Positions 44,623 through 53,620 are shown, counted from the first letter of the stretch. The stretch: DNA of 64,000 nt from Spirochaetota bacterium (GCA_029974015.1 JARKUF010000027.1:62001-126000); one strand, 5' to 3'. The notes: generated by a model not told the origin, from the sequence alone. Numbers and translations are program-made.

Positions 44623-45582
44623 TTACAGGACAATTTCCATCCCCTCGTAGGCGATCTCCACCTCGAGTTCCGAGCGGCGCTTCTTGTCCATATTCATGTA
44701 GGTCTTGGCGTTGGAAAGCACCGTGTCCATCTTCTTGTCGCTGTGTTCCGGATCGTGATGCCACAGGATGAGCTTTTTCACGTTGAAACGCGTCGATATG
44801 TCGATGGCGATGGAAGCGGAGGAGTGCCCCCAGTCCACCTTGTTTATGACGGAGTCCTCGAAAGTGTACTGGGCGTCGAAGACCGCCACGTCCGCCCCCC
44901 CGAAGAAATCCGCATAGGTGTCGATATTGTCGATCTCGTCGATATTGAATTCGCAGTCGCTGGTGAAAACGAAGGACTTCCCGTTTTCTTCGAAACGGTA
45001 CCCGAAACACCCGCCGGGATGGCGCATTCTCTTGTTAACGATTTTAATATTATTCAGGATGAACTCCGACTCCTTTTCCAGTACAAAAAACTCCTTGGTT
45101 GCGAACATGTAATCGAGGTTAACCGGAAAATGGCTGAAGACCTGCTGGTATTCTATCCGTTCTTTGATGTCGTCAAAAGGGGAATAGATGTGGAAGCGGT
45201 TCCCTTTAATGTAAAAAGGCGTAAAGAACGGTATCCCCTGGATATGGTCCCAGTGGGTGTGGGTGAAGAGCATGGTGGCCATTCCATTCCCCTTTCCGAA
45301 ATCTTCCCCCATAATCTTGGCCCCCAGGTACTTAAGCCCCGTACCGCCGTCAATGATGATAAGGTCGTTTTCCGCCGTCCTCACCTCGATGCATGTGGTG
45401 TTGCCGCCATAGGTGGCGCGCAGGGAAAAGGGCAGAGAATCGAGGTAGCGCTCAACCGCTTCACCGGAGGCGATGTCCTTGGGAGTCGCGAGGCTCAAGA
45501 CTTTTCGCATCTTTTCGCGCATTCCCAGGGGAGTAAATGGTGTTGGAATGGAGCCGCGAACTCCCCAGAGTGTGATTTTCAT
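44623..45582 (-). CDS. Metallo-beta-lactamase-fold hydrolase
   Basis: This 319-residue protein starts with MKITLWGVRGSIPTPF and GGNTTCIEV, then the zinc-binding TMLFTHTHWDHIQGIPFF (HxHxDH), a His in RMRHPGGCFGYRF, an Asp in DAQYTFEDS, and HH in LILWHHDPEHSD. No signal peptide is seen. Members of this set are RNase Z/cyclic-nucleotide phosphodiesterase relatives; the initial GVRGS motif is shared with enzymes that hydrolyse cyclic nucleotides or phosphonates, but the substrate is not established. The gene is convergent with pckG and divergent from the aminotransferase gene. Confidence 0.85.
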   Translation of the reverse strand: MKITLWGVRGSIPTPFTPLGMREKMRKVLSLATPKDIASGEAVERYLDSLPFSLRATYGGNTTCIEVRTAENDLIIIDGGTGLKYLGAKIMGEDFGKGNGMATMLFTHTHWDHIQGIPFFTPFYIKGNRFHIYSPFDDIKERIEYQQVFSHFPVNLDYMFATKEFFVLEKESEFILNNIKIVNKRMRHPGGCFGYRFEENGKSFVFTSDCEFNIDEIDNIDTYADFFGGADVAVFDAQYTFEDSVINKVDWGHSSASIAIDISTRFNVKKLILWHHDPEHSDKKMDTVLSNAKTYMNMDKKRRSELEVEIAYEGMEIVL

Positions 45583-45922
45583 GCCCTTGTACCTTTTTTT
45601 TGTTCTCTTATGCCCGCATCAAAGCGGCGTTGTCCCGTAGATAAAACCATAAGGGAATTTTTTTCAACAAATAATTCAAAAAAACTTGACACTCGCCCGC
45701 CTGCTTTTAACTTCTCATGGGTCGAAGGAACCGGCCCGCCTCGCAACGGCGGCCGCCCTATCCCCCCATTCTCCAGCTTTTTTACATTTACCCTGTTCCA
45801 ACTGCTCCGGTCCCGCTTTTCGGGAACGCCCTTTCCGCGCAATGACGGCAGTGGAAAAGGATTTCGCGGCGAAAAAAAGGACTCCGGCCCTTTAAAAAAC
45901 AGCGCATGAAAGAGGAACGCCC
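45583..45922. other. Divergent intergenic region (340 bp)
   Basis: No gene is seen. On the plus strand, TTGACA (45686-45691) could be a -35, but no good -10 lies 16-18 bp on. The left part is AT-rich and the right part GC-rich (repeats of CGCC/CCGG). Any gene in the region would be very short. Confidence 0.5.
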
Positions 45923-47134
45923 ATGCGATTTTCAGACAGGATCATGAAAGTAAAGCCTTCCCCCACCCTGGCCATCACGGCCATGGCCAATGCCATGAAA
46001 GCGAAGGGGATTGATGTGATAGGCTTCGGTACGGGAGAGCCCGATTTCGATACGCCCCGTTTCATCAAGGAGGCGGGAATACGGGCCATCGAATCCGGAA
46101 AAACCAAGTACACCCCCGCCGGAGGAATTCCCGAACTGAAAAAGGCCATCGTAGAAAAATTCCGGCGTGACAATGTCCTGGAGTACAGCGTTTCGGAAGT
46201 GACGGTCAACTGCGGCGGAAAGCATTCCTTTTATAATCTGGCCCAGGTCCTCTGGCAGGAGGGCGATGAAGTCATCGTGCCGGCGCCCTACTGGGTGTCC
46301 TATCCCCCCATGATACAACTCGCCGGCGGCGCCCCCGTTATCGTCAACTCCAGCGAAGAAACGGGATACAAGATCACCGCCGCCGATCTTGCAAAGGCCG
46401 TGACGCCCAGGACACGGGCCGTCATCATCAACTCTCCCTCGAACCCCAGCGGGGCAACCTACACGAGGACGGAGCTTGAGTCTCTTTCGGAAGTTGTGTT
46501 GGGACACGACCTCATGGTCCTTTCCGACGACATCTACGAATCGATCCTCTACGACGGGGCGGCCTTCTGCAACTTCGCCAACCTTTCGGAGGAATTGAAA
46601 AAACGCACCATCGTCCTCAACGGCGTATCGAAGGCCTACTCCATGACGGGATGGCGCATCGGCTACATCGCCGGCGACGAGGAAATAATAAAAAAGGTGG
46701 AAATTCTCCAGAGCCAATCCACCTCAAATCCCACGTCAATCGCCCAGTGGGCCTCCGTGGAGGCCCTCACGGGGGACCAGACGGTGATATCCGACATGGT
46801 GGCCTCCTTTGACCGGCGCCGAAAGCTCATCGTCGACGGCCTCAACTCCGTACCCGGAATACGCTGTCTGATTCCTCCCGGGGCCTTTTACGCCTTTCCC
46901 GCCACGAAGGGCGTCTACGCCCTTCCCGGGTGGAAGAAGGTTGAAGAGAAATACCAGGCCCCCCACAGGTCTTCAATCCTCACCTCGTATCTCCTCCAGG
47001 AGGCAAAAGTGGCCGTGGTACCCGGAGTGGAATTTGGCGCGGACGGAAACATACGCCTCTCCTTCGCCACCTCCGACGAAAATATCGCCGAGGGCGTGGA
47101 GAGAATCCGTGAAGCTGTGGGACGCCTCGCCTAA
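45923..47134 (+). CDS. PLP-dependent aspartate-family aminotransferase
   Basis: This 403-residue class I/II aminotransferase contains GFGTGEPDFDTPRFIKEA, the hydrophobic substrate region, NSPSNPSGATYTR, DDIYESILYDG, and the PLP-lysine in NGVSKAYSMTGWRIGYIAGD. It belongs to the AspC/AspB subfamily, moving amino groups between aspartate or similar and 2-oxoglutarate. Length and motifs fit. It is the only gene on its side. It overlaps the convergent spermidine synthase gene by 4 bp. Confidence 0.92.
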   Translation: MRFSDRIMKVKPSPTLAITAMANAMKAKGIDVIGFGTGEPDFDTPRFIKEAGIRAIESGKTKYTPAGGIPELKKAIVEKFRRDNVLEYSVSEVTVNCGGKHSFYNLAQVLWQEGDEVIVPAPYWVSYPPMIQLAGGAPVIVNSSEETGYKITAADLAKAVTPRTRAVIINSPSNPSGATYTRTELESLSEVVLGHDLMVLSDDIYESILYDGAAFCNFANLSEELKKRTIVLNGVSKAYSMTGWRIGYIAGDEEIIKKVEILQSQSTSNPTSIAQWASVEALTGDQTVISDMVASFDRRRKLIVDGLNSVPGIRCLIPPGAFYAFPATKGVYALPGWKKVEEKYQAPHRSSILTSYLLQEAKVAVVPGVEFGADGNIRLSFATSDENIAEGVERIREAVGRLA

Positions 47135-48651
47135 TTGTCCGAGTATTTCCAGGCCTTGAGATAGTAGGTGTACAGCACGGGCCTGTTGAAGGTGTTCAAT
47201 CGCGGCGGCGCCGCGACGCTGTCGGCGGGAAAATGGCGCGCCTGTGCGTATGTGTCCGCCGAGAAGTGGCGAAACCTCACACCCGGAAGTGAAGCGGGCC
47301 CCCGGGAGGGGGCCGGCGCCATAACAAACCCCCAGTCTCCGAAGGAAGGCACGTAGACATGATACGGAACGGAGGAGCCGAAGGCTTCTCCGACAGTTTT
47401 TTCAATGCACCAGAAGGCCTCCCGGGCCGAAAGAGGTGAAGTAGCCTGGGTTACGAAGACCCCCCCGGGGGCAAGGGCCTTCTTCACCATTGCGTAAAAC
47501 TCCGCCGAATAGAGCTTCGATATCGACTCATCGTGGGGGTCCGGAAAATCGGCGATGATTACATCCTGTTTCGCCGGGCTTCGCGCAATCCAGGCAAAGG
47601 CGTCGCCTGTCACGACGGACACGCGGCCGTCCCGCAGGGAACCATTATTAATTCTCCGAAACGACGAGTTCTCCTTTGCAAGGCCCGTCATCACCGGGTC
47701 CAGCTCCACCAGGGTCACCTGCTTAACCGACCTGTCTTTTAAAATCTCCCGCACCGCAAGTCCATCTCCCCCTCCAAGGACCAGGACTTTCTTTTCCCGC
47801 GCGGCGCAGGAAAGGAGGGCGGGAAACACCAGCATCTCATGGTACCGGTATTCGTCGAAGGTTGAAAACTGGAGGGACCCGTCAAGGTAGAGCCTGAAAT
47901 CGTCGCCATTGCGGGTCAGGACAATCTCCTGAAAGGCGGTGCGCCTGGTGAAGACCACATCATCGAAATACAGCCTTTTATTCATTAGCCCCGTCATAGC
48001 ATTGGAGGAGAAGGCCATGGCGGCGATGAGGAGAAGCGCCCCGACAGGGTAAATATAATCGATGCGCCGCCTCCCGGGATACCGCACCACGGCAATGAGG
48101 GCTATGGATATTGCCACATTCATGGCGCCCACGGCAAGGCTCGTGAGGTATCTCCCGGCATAGGGAAAGAGCACCAGGGGAAAGAGGAGTGAACCCGCCA
48201 GCCCTCCGATGTAGTCGAGTGAAAAAACGCTGGAGAGGACCTCCCGGAGGTCGCCATAGTTTTTCATCACGCGGGTGATGAGGGGAATTTCAAGTCCCAC
48301 GAGGACACCCACAGCGGCGATGAAAAACACGTGAAGAAGATAGTACGACGATTCAAAGGAGAAAAGCAACGTAAGGACGGTCACGGAGACGCCCCCCACG
48401 AGGCCCAGGGTCGCTTCGATATAGATGAAGGTGCGGAGAAGGTCTTTCCCGATAAACCGGGAAAGCCAGGAGCCGACCCCCATGGAAAAAAGGAAAAACC
48501 CGATGGTGATGGAGTACTGCTGGACGGGGTTCCCCAGAAGATACGTAGCCAGGGAACCCAGGACAAGCTCGTAGACAATGCCGCAGAGGGACAGGATGAA
48601 AACCGAGAAGAGGAGGAGCCGCTGCTCGGTGACGCGAAGGCCCCTTTTCAC
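47131..48651 (-). CDS. Membrane-embedded spermidine synthase-like protein
   Basis: The N-terminal half (residues about 12-215) has about seven membrane helices. The C-terminal half is an aminopropyltransferase: VLVLGGGDGLAVREIL, VTLVELDPVMTGLA, VVTGDAFAWI, and DVIIADFPDPHDES, where the DxPDP replaces the usual DSSDP. Soluble SpeE makes spermidine from putrescine and decarboxylated SAM. This membrane fusion type is known near DUF350 and DUF4178 genes, often with a SAM decarboxylase, which is not present here. It may act on membrane-linked polyamines or other acceptors. It is the last gene of the minus-strand operon and shares 1 bp with the DUF350 gene. Confidence 0.85.
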   Translation of the reverse strand: MKRGLRVTEQRLLLFSVFILSLCGIVYELVLGSLATYLLGNPVQQYSITIGFFLFSMGVGSWLSRFIGKDLLRTFIYIEATLGLVGGVSVTVLTLLFSFESSYYLLHVFFIAAVGVLVGLEIPLITRVMKNYGDLREVLSSVFSLDYIGGLAGSLLFPLVLFPYAGRYLTSLAVGAMNVAISIALIAVVRYPGRRRIDYIYPVGALLLIAAMAFSSNAMTGLMNKRLYFDDVVFTRRTAFQEIVLTRNGDDFRLYLDGSLQFSTFDEYRYHEMLVFPALLSCAAREKKVLVLGGGDGLAVREILKDRSVKQVTLVELDPVMTGLAKENSSFRRINNGSLRDGRVSVVTGDAFAWIARSPAKQDVIIADFPDPHDESISKLYSAEFYAMVKKALAPGGVFVTQATSPLSAREAFWCIEKTVGEAFGSSVPYHVYVPSFGDWGFVMAPAPSRGPASLPGVRFRHFSADTYAQARHFPADSVAAPPRLNTFNRPVLYTYYLKAWKYSDN

Positions 48652-48932
48652 TATTTCTGGGATTCAGTCTGCGTTCCCGAGGACGGGCCTATCTGGCGCT
48701 GGAGGCTCGAGGGCGATATTATCACCGCCGCCACAATAATGGAAATCCCCAGGATGATTGAGCCGATGATGACGGCCAGGGAAGTGTTCTGGTCTTCCTC
48801 AATTTCCTTTTTAATGGAAAAGGGCGTGAAAGCCTTGATGATTAAAAATCCCAATCCCATGAGAATGATGCCCACGATAGAGTAGACCGCGGTTTCGCAG
48901 ATGCCGTACATCAGATTCGTTAAATAAGCCAT
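48651..48932 (-). CDS. DUF350 family membrane protein
   Basis: This 93-residue protein has two hydrophobic segments: VYSIVGIILMGLGFLIIKAF, and after a charged loop (SIKKEIEEDQNTS) LAVIIGSIILGISIIVAAVII. This is the DUF350 repeat unit. In E. coli the relative YjfL sits in a PspA-type envelope-stress cluster. It overlaps the spermidine synthase gene by 1 bp, so translation is probably coupled. The C-terminal tail is soluble and Ser/Gln-rich. Its biochemical role is unknown. Confidence 0.85.
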   Translation of the reverse strand: MAYLTNLMYGICETAVYSIVGIILMGLGFLIIKAFTPFSIKKEIEEDQNTSLAVIIGSIILGISIIVAAVIISPSSLQRQIGPSSGTQTESQK

Positions 48933-49050
48933 TCTTGTTTTCCCCCTCTTGAAAAGATATTCACCCCTTCATGTGCCGGGGCGTTTTGCTTTCTCGCCTT
49001 CGGTCCCGGGAAAGGCGGCCCCATCATATTAACAGTAACGCCCGGCCGCT

Positions 49051-49254
49051 TCACTTCCCGAAGCGCGGCCCCCGGGAGCTGTAAGGCCCGCCGTGATAAT
49101 ACACGCCGCGCTGGCTTCCCACGCGCAGGGACTTGCGCTGTTCCCTGTGCCTGGTCACATAGGCCCGGCCTCCCCTTTCGTATCCCACCATGGACCAGGA
49201 GAGCCCTCCGGAAAGAGAAATGAGCACCAGGCTCGTGACAATCGTCCGTATCAT
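49051..49254 (-). CDS. Small secreted Gly/Arg-rich protein
   Basis: This 67-residue protein has a signal peptide (MIRTIVTSLVLISLSGGLS). The mature part is basic and Gly/Tyr/Arg-rich (RHREQRKSLRVGSQRGVYY to FGK). No family is recognised. It lies 12 bp after the stop of the DUF4178 gene and in the same direction, so it is probably a real member of the operon rather than a stray ORF. A role at the outer face of the membrane is plausible. Confidence 0.5.
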   Translation of the reverse strand: MIRTIVTSLVLISLSGGLSWSMVGYERGGRAYVTRHREQRKSLRVGSQRGVYYHGGPYSSRGPRFGK

Positions 49255-49266
49255 GGTTTTCTCCCG

Positions 49267-50730
49267 TCAGTCCTTCGCCACATCGAAGGGAAGTTCGTTG
49301 TACGTCCTGGCCCTGACCTGGTTGGTCCCCCAGAGTATCATAAAAATTACAAGGGCAATCACAAAGTAGCGGTAGCTCCGCACACCCTCGAAGATGGTGA
49401 TTGTAAACGCATCGGGATTGCGCCTGTTCTGGCTGTACACCTCAAGATACAGATGGTATCTGCCGGGCTCGTCAAGAAGAAAGGCTTTTGTGGCGCCCGT
49501 CTCCGATTCGTGCCAATATCCCTCGTCGTCGTATCCGTCCTCGTCCCAAAAATCCCCGGCCACGGAGAGCGATTCCAGCGGCTCGGTGAATGTGTCCACC
49601 TCGTCCAGGACGCTCCCCAGAGGGCTCCCGGCCCCTTCTCCCGGAGTAGAGGACATGGCATCGGGAGAGGATGCGTCCCGGGGCGGCGCCTTCATTGTGA
49701 GCTCGCGGTACTTATCTTCCTTTATTAGCATAAGCCGGTACGAAACCCACTCCCTGGAGATGGGCTGGAGAGAAGTATCGGCCTGGACCCGCACCTCATA
49801 GAGCGCATCGGTGCGGGAAAGCTCCACTGCCTTCGTGTACAGGACCTGGCTGAAGAAGAAGCTCCCTCCTTCTTCATTCTTGCTCTGGTTGTCGGTGAGT
49901 ATTATTCTCGCCGAGCGGTCCACGGCGCCGGGGATTTCCCTTCCGGAAAAGCAGCCCCACACCGCGCCAGCGAAGGAGAGGGCGCACATGATAAGATAGA
50001 CATAGGCCTTCTTCCGATACAGGTCCCGCTTGCGCATGGTGTTCTCGTAGGAGTCAAGATACTCGTCCTTCCTGAAGGCCATAATGACCTTCTTGACGGA
50101 AACCCGCCTCCCCCGTGTAACCGAAACCTCATCATCCGATTGTTCGATGGTGAACTGGTAGTGGTTTTTGGTAAAATCATAACATCTCACGGGCTCGCCT
50201 ATCTCCGGCTGCCAGGTGAGTTCACCTTCGGCGTAGACGATGCGCGCAACAAAACCTGTGTTTTTTTTCGAAAAGCGCCGCCCCTCGAACTCGAACTGCG
50301 AAGGTGAAGCTTCCAGGTCCATCGACTGCGGGACATACTCCGTGTAGGCGTGGATTTCCCCATCTTCCTCGACAAACCAGTGAAATACGCCATCCGAGTC
50401 GACAGCGAGCCACTCGTCCCAGGTTTCGAGCTCCCATTCTTCCTCGTCCTGGTACCGTATGCGGCCTATGATTTCGTACTCCACGCCGTCTATCTCGCCC
50501 TTTGCGCCGAGCTTCAGGGCGGAGTTTTCCAGGCCAAACCTGAAAAGATCGGAGAAGACATTATAATACTCGCTCGTTTTTTGGTCGTACTCTCTGCCGC
50601 AAGAAAGGCATTTGGCGATGGGGACCGATTCGGCGTCTTCTCCGCTTCCTTCGATGCGGGTGCTCTGGCCAAGGTCCCTGCCGCAGGTCCCGCACTTGAT
50701 GGAGCGAATGTCCTCATTTTTTTCAGGCAT
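49267..50730 (-). CDS. DUF4178 protein with zinc ribbon and membrane helices
   Basis: This 487-residue protein starts with a zinc ribbon (CGTCGRDLG...CLSCGREY). A DUF4178 region follows (KLGAKGEIDGVEYEIIGRIRYQD...WDEWLAV and FHWFVEEDGEIHAY). Near residue 230-255 is one membrane helix (AYVLIMCALSFAGAVWGCF), followed by a large extracytoplasmic domain and a final helix (YRYFVIALVIFMILWG). DUF4178 proteins are associated with SPFH, DUF350, PspA and polyamine genes, suggesting envelope-stress functions. The duplicate DUF4178 in the neighbouring gene is shorter and soluble. The ribosome-binding site lies inside the neighbour. Confidence 0.8.
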   Translation of the reverse strand: MPEKNEDIRSIKCGTCGRDLGQSTRIEGSGEDAESVPIAKCLSCGREYDQKTSEYYNVFSDLFRFGLENSALKLGAKGEIDGVEYEIIGRIRYQDEEEWELETWDEWLAVDSDGVFHWFVEEDGEIHAYTEYVPQSMDLEASPSQFEFEGRRFSKKNTGFVARIVYAEGELTWQPEIGEPVRCYDFTKNHYQFTIEQSDDEVSVTRGRRVSVKKVIMAFRKDEYLDSYENTMRKRDLYRKKAYVYLIMCALSFAGAVWGCFSGREIPGAVDRSARIILTDNQSKNEEGGSFFFSQVLYTKAVELSRTDALYEVRVQADTSLQPISREWVSYRLMLIKEDKYRELTMKAPPRDASSPDAMSSTPGEGAGSPLGSVLDEVDTFTEPLESLSVAGDFWDEDGYDDEGYWHESETGATKAFLLDEPGRYHLYLEVYSQNRRNPDAFTITIFEGVRSYRYFVIALVIFMILWGTNQVRARTYNELPFDVAKD

Positions 50731-50733
50731 CGT

Positions 50734-51339
50734 CTATTCCCGCACCTCGATGTCGCGCCTCAGGAGGACCCGGCCTATGAAAAGTTCAAGCTCGTCTTCG
50801 GACAGCTCAATGGAAGTTTTTTTCCCTTCCCAGATGCCGTCGATGTATTTCACCGGGGTACCCGGCTCCGTATAGTGCATTAACTCGCCCTCGCCGCCCT
50901 CAATGACGGCGGAGCCCTTTTCCTTTATCATCACCTTCCGGTCGCCTAACATTATGTTCTGCCCGGCCTTCAGGGCGTCGATGTTTTCCGGGACTTCCAC
51001 GGCTTCGATGAGTTCCGTGAAAAGGGTGTAGGTCCCCTCGTCCTCGGCAAACCACGCCGGCGCGCCGTCGTAGTCAAGGAACCACTCGTCGAAAAAGCCC
51101 CCGGAATACTTGTAGCGCAGCCTCCCGTGGGCGGTGAAGGATTTTCCCAGGATGGTGCCGGTGCTTCCCACTTTAAAAATGGACGGAAACTCGGCAAGTT
51201 TAGGGTGCTTTCCCGAGGGGTCCAGACCGTCGACCTTCACCCGGAGATGGGTGTCGCAGTAGGCGCAGACGACTACCTTGCTGAAGCGGTTCTTCACTTC
51301 AACCGGCGCGCCGCATGAAGAACATGTGAAGGATGACAT
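50734..51339 (-). CDS. Short DUF4178 protein with zinc ribbon
   Basis: This 201-residue protein starts with a CxxC-CxxC zinc knuckle (CSSCGAPVEV...VCAYCDTHL). DUF4178 follows: FKVGSTGTILGKSFTAHGRLRYKYSGGFFDEWFLDYDGAPAWFAEDEG. The terminal part repeats short beta-like stretches. No membrane segment is seen, so it is a cytoplasmic adaptor, probably binding the SPFH protein or the larger DUF4178 protein. The two DUF4178 genes are adjacent (3 bp apart), and this one follows the SPFH gene by 9 bp. Confidence 0.8.
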   Translation of the reverse strand: MSSFTCSSCGAPVEVKNRFSKVVVCAYCDTHLRVKVDGLDPSGKHPKLAEFPSIFKVGSTGTILGKSFTAHGRLRYKYSGGFFDEWFLDYDGAPAWFAEDEGTYTLFTELIEAVEVPENIDALKAGQNIMLGDRKVMIKEKGSAVIEGGEGELMHYTEPGTPVKYIDGIWEGKKTSIELSEDELELFIGRVLLRRDIEVRE

Positions 51340-51348
51340 GTTTTTCCT

Positions 51349-52476
51349 TTAGCCTATCTTCTCGCCGCACTCAGGGCAAAATTTCGCTCCCGCGGCGACC
51401 GCGGCGTTGCACTTGGGGCAAGTCCCACCCTGCATGTTCTGCCCGCATTCGGGGCAGAACTTGGCGCCCATGGGGACCATGGCATTACATTTGGGGCACG
51501 GCGTTCCGGCCACCATCTCCTTCCCGCATGAAGAGCAGAACTTCGCCGCCGCCTGGTTGGGGGCATTGCAATGGGGGCATGCCTTCATCCCCTGCTGGGC
51601 GCCTCCCTGCTGCTGGCCCATGACGCCACCCATCATGCCTGCCATCTGCTGGCCCATCCCGACGCCCATGCCGGCCCCCATCATTCCTCCGGCCATGCCG
51701 TTGGAACCGGCGGCCTTCTCCATGGTGTCGAAGGTGCGCTTCATCTTGTAATCGTCGCCGCCCAGGATATTGATCTCCGCCTTGTCGGCCAGGGCCTTTT
51801 TGAGGCGCTTAACCGATTCGTCCTCCTCGGGGAAGTTCACCGATTCGATGGCGAAGCGCACGAGCTCGAGGCCGAAGCTGGCGAACTCGTCCGCCATCTT
51901 CGCCTTTCCGGCCACCCCTATTTCCTCATAGAAAGCGGCCACCTTGAGGATGCTGATGTTCTGCTTCATCATGGTTTCCGCAAGCAGGTCCTGTAGCTTC
52001 GGCAGGATCACCATGTCGCGAAGCGCGGAACCGATGTCCTCGGTGTTGAAGGCATGCCAGGTGCCGATGGCCATGATGAGGAGGCCCTTTGCGTCCTGTA
52101 CGCGGATTGAATAAGCCCCGAAAGCCCTCAGGGGGATTGCGATATTATATGTAGGATCGAGGAATTGGATGGGCTGTTTGGTTCCCCATTTGAGGTTAGG
52201 AATCTCGGCCTTGTTGATATAGTAGACTTCGGCCGGGAAGGGTGATTTGCCGCCGAAGGGAAGGTTGATGAGCTTCTCGAGAATGGGTATGTTCCCGGTC
52301 TTCAGAGTATGTCGGCCGGGGCCGAAGCTGTCGAGGGCCTTCCCCTCACGGAAGAAGACCGCCTCCTGGCCTTCCTTTACGATGAGCTGTCCCCCCATCG
52401 AAATGGCGCCTTCGGGAAATTTATGGATGATATCGCCTCTCTGGTTGTCCCATTGTACGACGTCAAGCAATGCCAT
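51349..52476 (-). CDS. SPFH (YdjI-type) protein with three C-terminal zinc ribbons
   Basis: This 375-residue protein has an SPFH/Band-7-like domain (residues about 1-235; begins MALLDVVQWDNQRGDIIHKFP) similar to Bacillus YdjI. A Gly/Met-rich linker (about 255-295) precedes three tandem zinc ribbons: CPHC...CSSC, CPKC...CPEC and CPKC...CPEC. SPFH proteins make membrane scaffolds; YdjI-type members act with PspA-type proteins in envelope stress. The ribbons may capture partners. It follows the coiled-coil gene with no gap (52477/52476) and precedes the DUF4178 genes. No signal peptide or clear membrane helix is seen. Confidence 0.85.
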   Translation of the reverse strand: MALLDVVQWDNQRGDIIHKFPEGAISMGGQLIVKEGQEAVFFREGKALDSFGPGRHTLKTGNIPILEKLINLPFGGKSPFPAEVYYINKAEIPNLKWGTKQPIQFLDPTYNIAIPLRAFGAYSIRVQDAKGLLIMAIGTWHAFNTEDIGSALRDMVILPKLQDLLAETMMKQNISILKVAAFYEEIGVAGKAKMADEFASFGLELVRFAIESVNFPEEDESVKRLKKALADKAEINILGGDDYKMKRTFDTMEKAAGSNGMAGGMMGAGMGVGMGQQMAGMMGGVMGQQQGGAQQGMKACPHCNAPNQAAAKFCSSCGKEMVAGTPCPKCNAMVPMGAKFCPECGQNMQGGTCPKCNAAVAAGAKFCPECGEKIG

Positions 52477-53004
52477 TTATATTACCTCCAGTATTACATT
52501 TTTTCTCTGGTCGAAAGACTTTTCGAATTCTTCTATGAGCTTCCTTATTCTTGTTATTTCAGCGTCGAGGGCGTCCCCCTCGGCCCCGTCGAGCTTAGCG
52601 ATCTCCGGCTCCAGCTCGTCCGCCCTGCCTATCATGCGCCAGTCGAACTCGAGGATTTTATTGGAGTCGTCCTGGGACACCGTCACGCGGGACACTGCGC
52701 CGGACTTGCCGTAGTCGGCATGGGCGCATTTTTTGTGGACTTTCTCAAGGAGGGTGTTGATCGCTTCCAGGTCCGTGAGACGGGACAGTTCGCCCTTTCG
52801 CGTCTGGTCCTTGATGGCCCCCTCAACGGTCTTCTTGTACGACAGGAGCTTCTCGGCGATGAAATCCCGGACCACTCGGTCCGCCTCGTACATCTCCCCC
52901 TTCTCCACATAGCCGGAGTATCCGGGCAGTTTGCCGATGAGTCTGTCCACCAGGTCTTTTGACTCGCCGATTCTTTTTTTTAAGTTCTCAAGATCAGGCT
53001 GCAT
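52477..53004 (-). CDS. Coiled-coil protein, first gene of the SPFH operon
   Basis: From MQPDLENLKKRIGESKDL the product has 175 residues. It is mostly charged helices with heptad-like Leu/Ile spacing at both ends (LENLKKRIGESKDLVDRLIG; LDAEITRIRKLIEEFEKSF) around a central region. No catalytic motif is seen. It is not clearly PspA but takes the place where PspA-type genes sit in similar clusters. The ORF track adds 37 residues that run into the region of repeat R7, and CAGGGGGG precedes ATG 53004, so this start is chosen. A strong promoter lies at 53231-53259. Confidence 0.6.
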   Translation of the reverse strand: MQPDLENLKKRIGESKDLVDRLIGKLPGYSGYVEKGEMYEADRVVRDFIAEKLLSYKKTVEGAIKDQTRKGELSRLTDLEAINTLLEKVHKKCAHADYGKSGAVSRVTVSQDDSNKILEFDWRMIGRADELEPEIAKLDGAEGDALDAEITRIRKLIEEFEKSFDQRKNVILEVI

Positions 53005-53075
53005 TGAATTCCCCCCTGTTTCGAAATTGCCCATCGGTTCCGGCAAGCGGAACCGCGTAAGGAACGTAAACGGTT

Positions 53076-53205
53076 TCCACAAACTGTAACTGCCGCCAAA
53101 CTCAGCACTTGGCATGCCCCGCCCGCCGAAGGCGGGAGGGGAAACATTGTTTTGTGACTGCCCTTATGTTTTTCCGCCCGCCTTCGGCGGGCGGAAAAAC
53201 AAATT
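53076..53205 (+). repeat. Dispersed palindromic repeat, copy R7 (two GC hairpins)
   Basis: It has linker-like CTGTAACTGCCGCCAAACTC, a first GC hairpin (CCCCGCCCGCC/GGCGGGAGGGG), the tail GTGACTGCCCTTATG, then a perfect 33-nt hairpin GTTTTTCCGCCCGCC, loop TTC, GGCGGGCGGAAAAAC (53168-53200). The A/T palindrome is missing. Its position between promoter and first gene makes it part of the operon leader. Confidence 0.88.
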
Positions 53206-53620
53206 AATTGGAATGTACCATATGGTATTGTATATAATGATAATGCCGCGCGAAGTCAAGCAAAAATACTCGCCCGTGAATTCTTTCATTTAAAAAGACC
53301 CCGGCCCCGATCACGATATGGCATCTTATAAGAAGGGCGGCATCTTCCCGGATGCGCCTTCCGGCGGGCCATGTCAATCCGGAAGGAAGGGCGTATCGCC
53401 GCCAAAACCCTTGCCCCTTGAAATTTACAATTGACCCCGGGGGAGACGGAAACTATGGTGCTTTTGGGGAAAACAGCCCGGGGAAACGCTCCTTCCGGCG
53501 CGACGAGTAGAAAATTCGACAATCGGCATCAATTACCTCCCCGGCGGCCGCGCCGCATAAGGCGGCCCCGCCCCGAAGATGAACAGACCGGGGCTGCACA
53601 ATTCTCCACAGGAAGCGGCA
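53206..53620. other. Intergenic region between the stress operon and RlmD-like gene
   Basis: The 415-bp gap holds the operon promoter (53231-53259, minus) at the left. The rest has no gene with sensible composition; a GC-rich part (GGCGGCCGCGCCGCATAAGG) lies just before the methyltransferase and may form hairpins. No tRNA or riboswitch was recognised. Confidence 0.5.
53231..53259 (-). promoter_or_regulatory. Sigma70 promoter of the SPFH/DUF4178 operon
   Basis: On the minus strand TTGACT (53254-53259), 17 bp, TATATA (53231-53236). Transcription from about 53224 makes a 5' leader of about 220 nt that contains R7. Confidence 0.65.

Noticed and set aside
45686-45713. Promoter for the aminotransferase gene
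   Set aside because: Good TTGACA, but the best -10 at 15-17 bp is weak (TTAACT/TAACTT) and it lies over 200 bp from the start.
52477-53115. ORF-track start of the coiled-coil gene at 53115
   Set aside because: The extension enters repeat R7 and lacks a ribosome site; CAGGGGGG precedes ATG 53004.
53161-53205. GC hairpins of the repeat family as classical terminators
   Set aside because: On both strands the GC stem is followed by A's that are part of the stem, not a free U-run; some copies have T's after the tail, but the form is not canonical.
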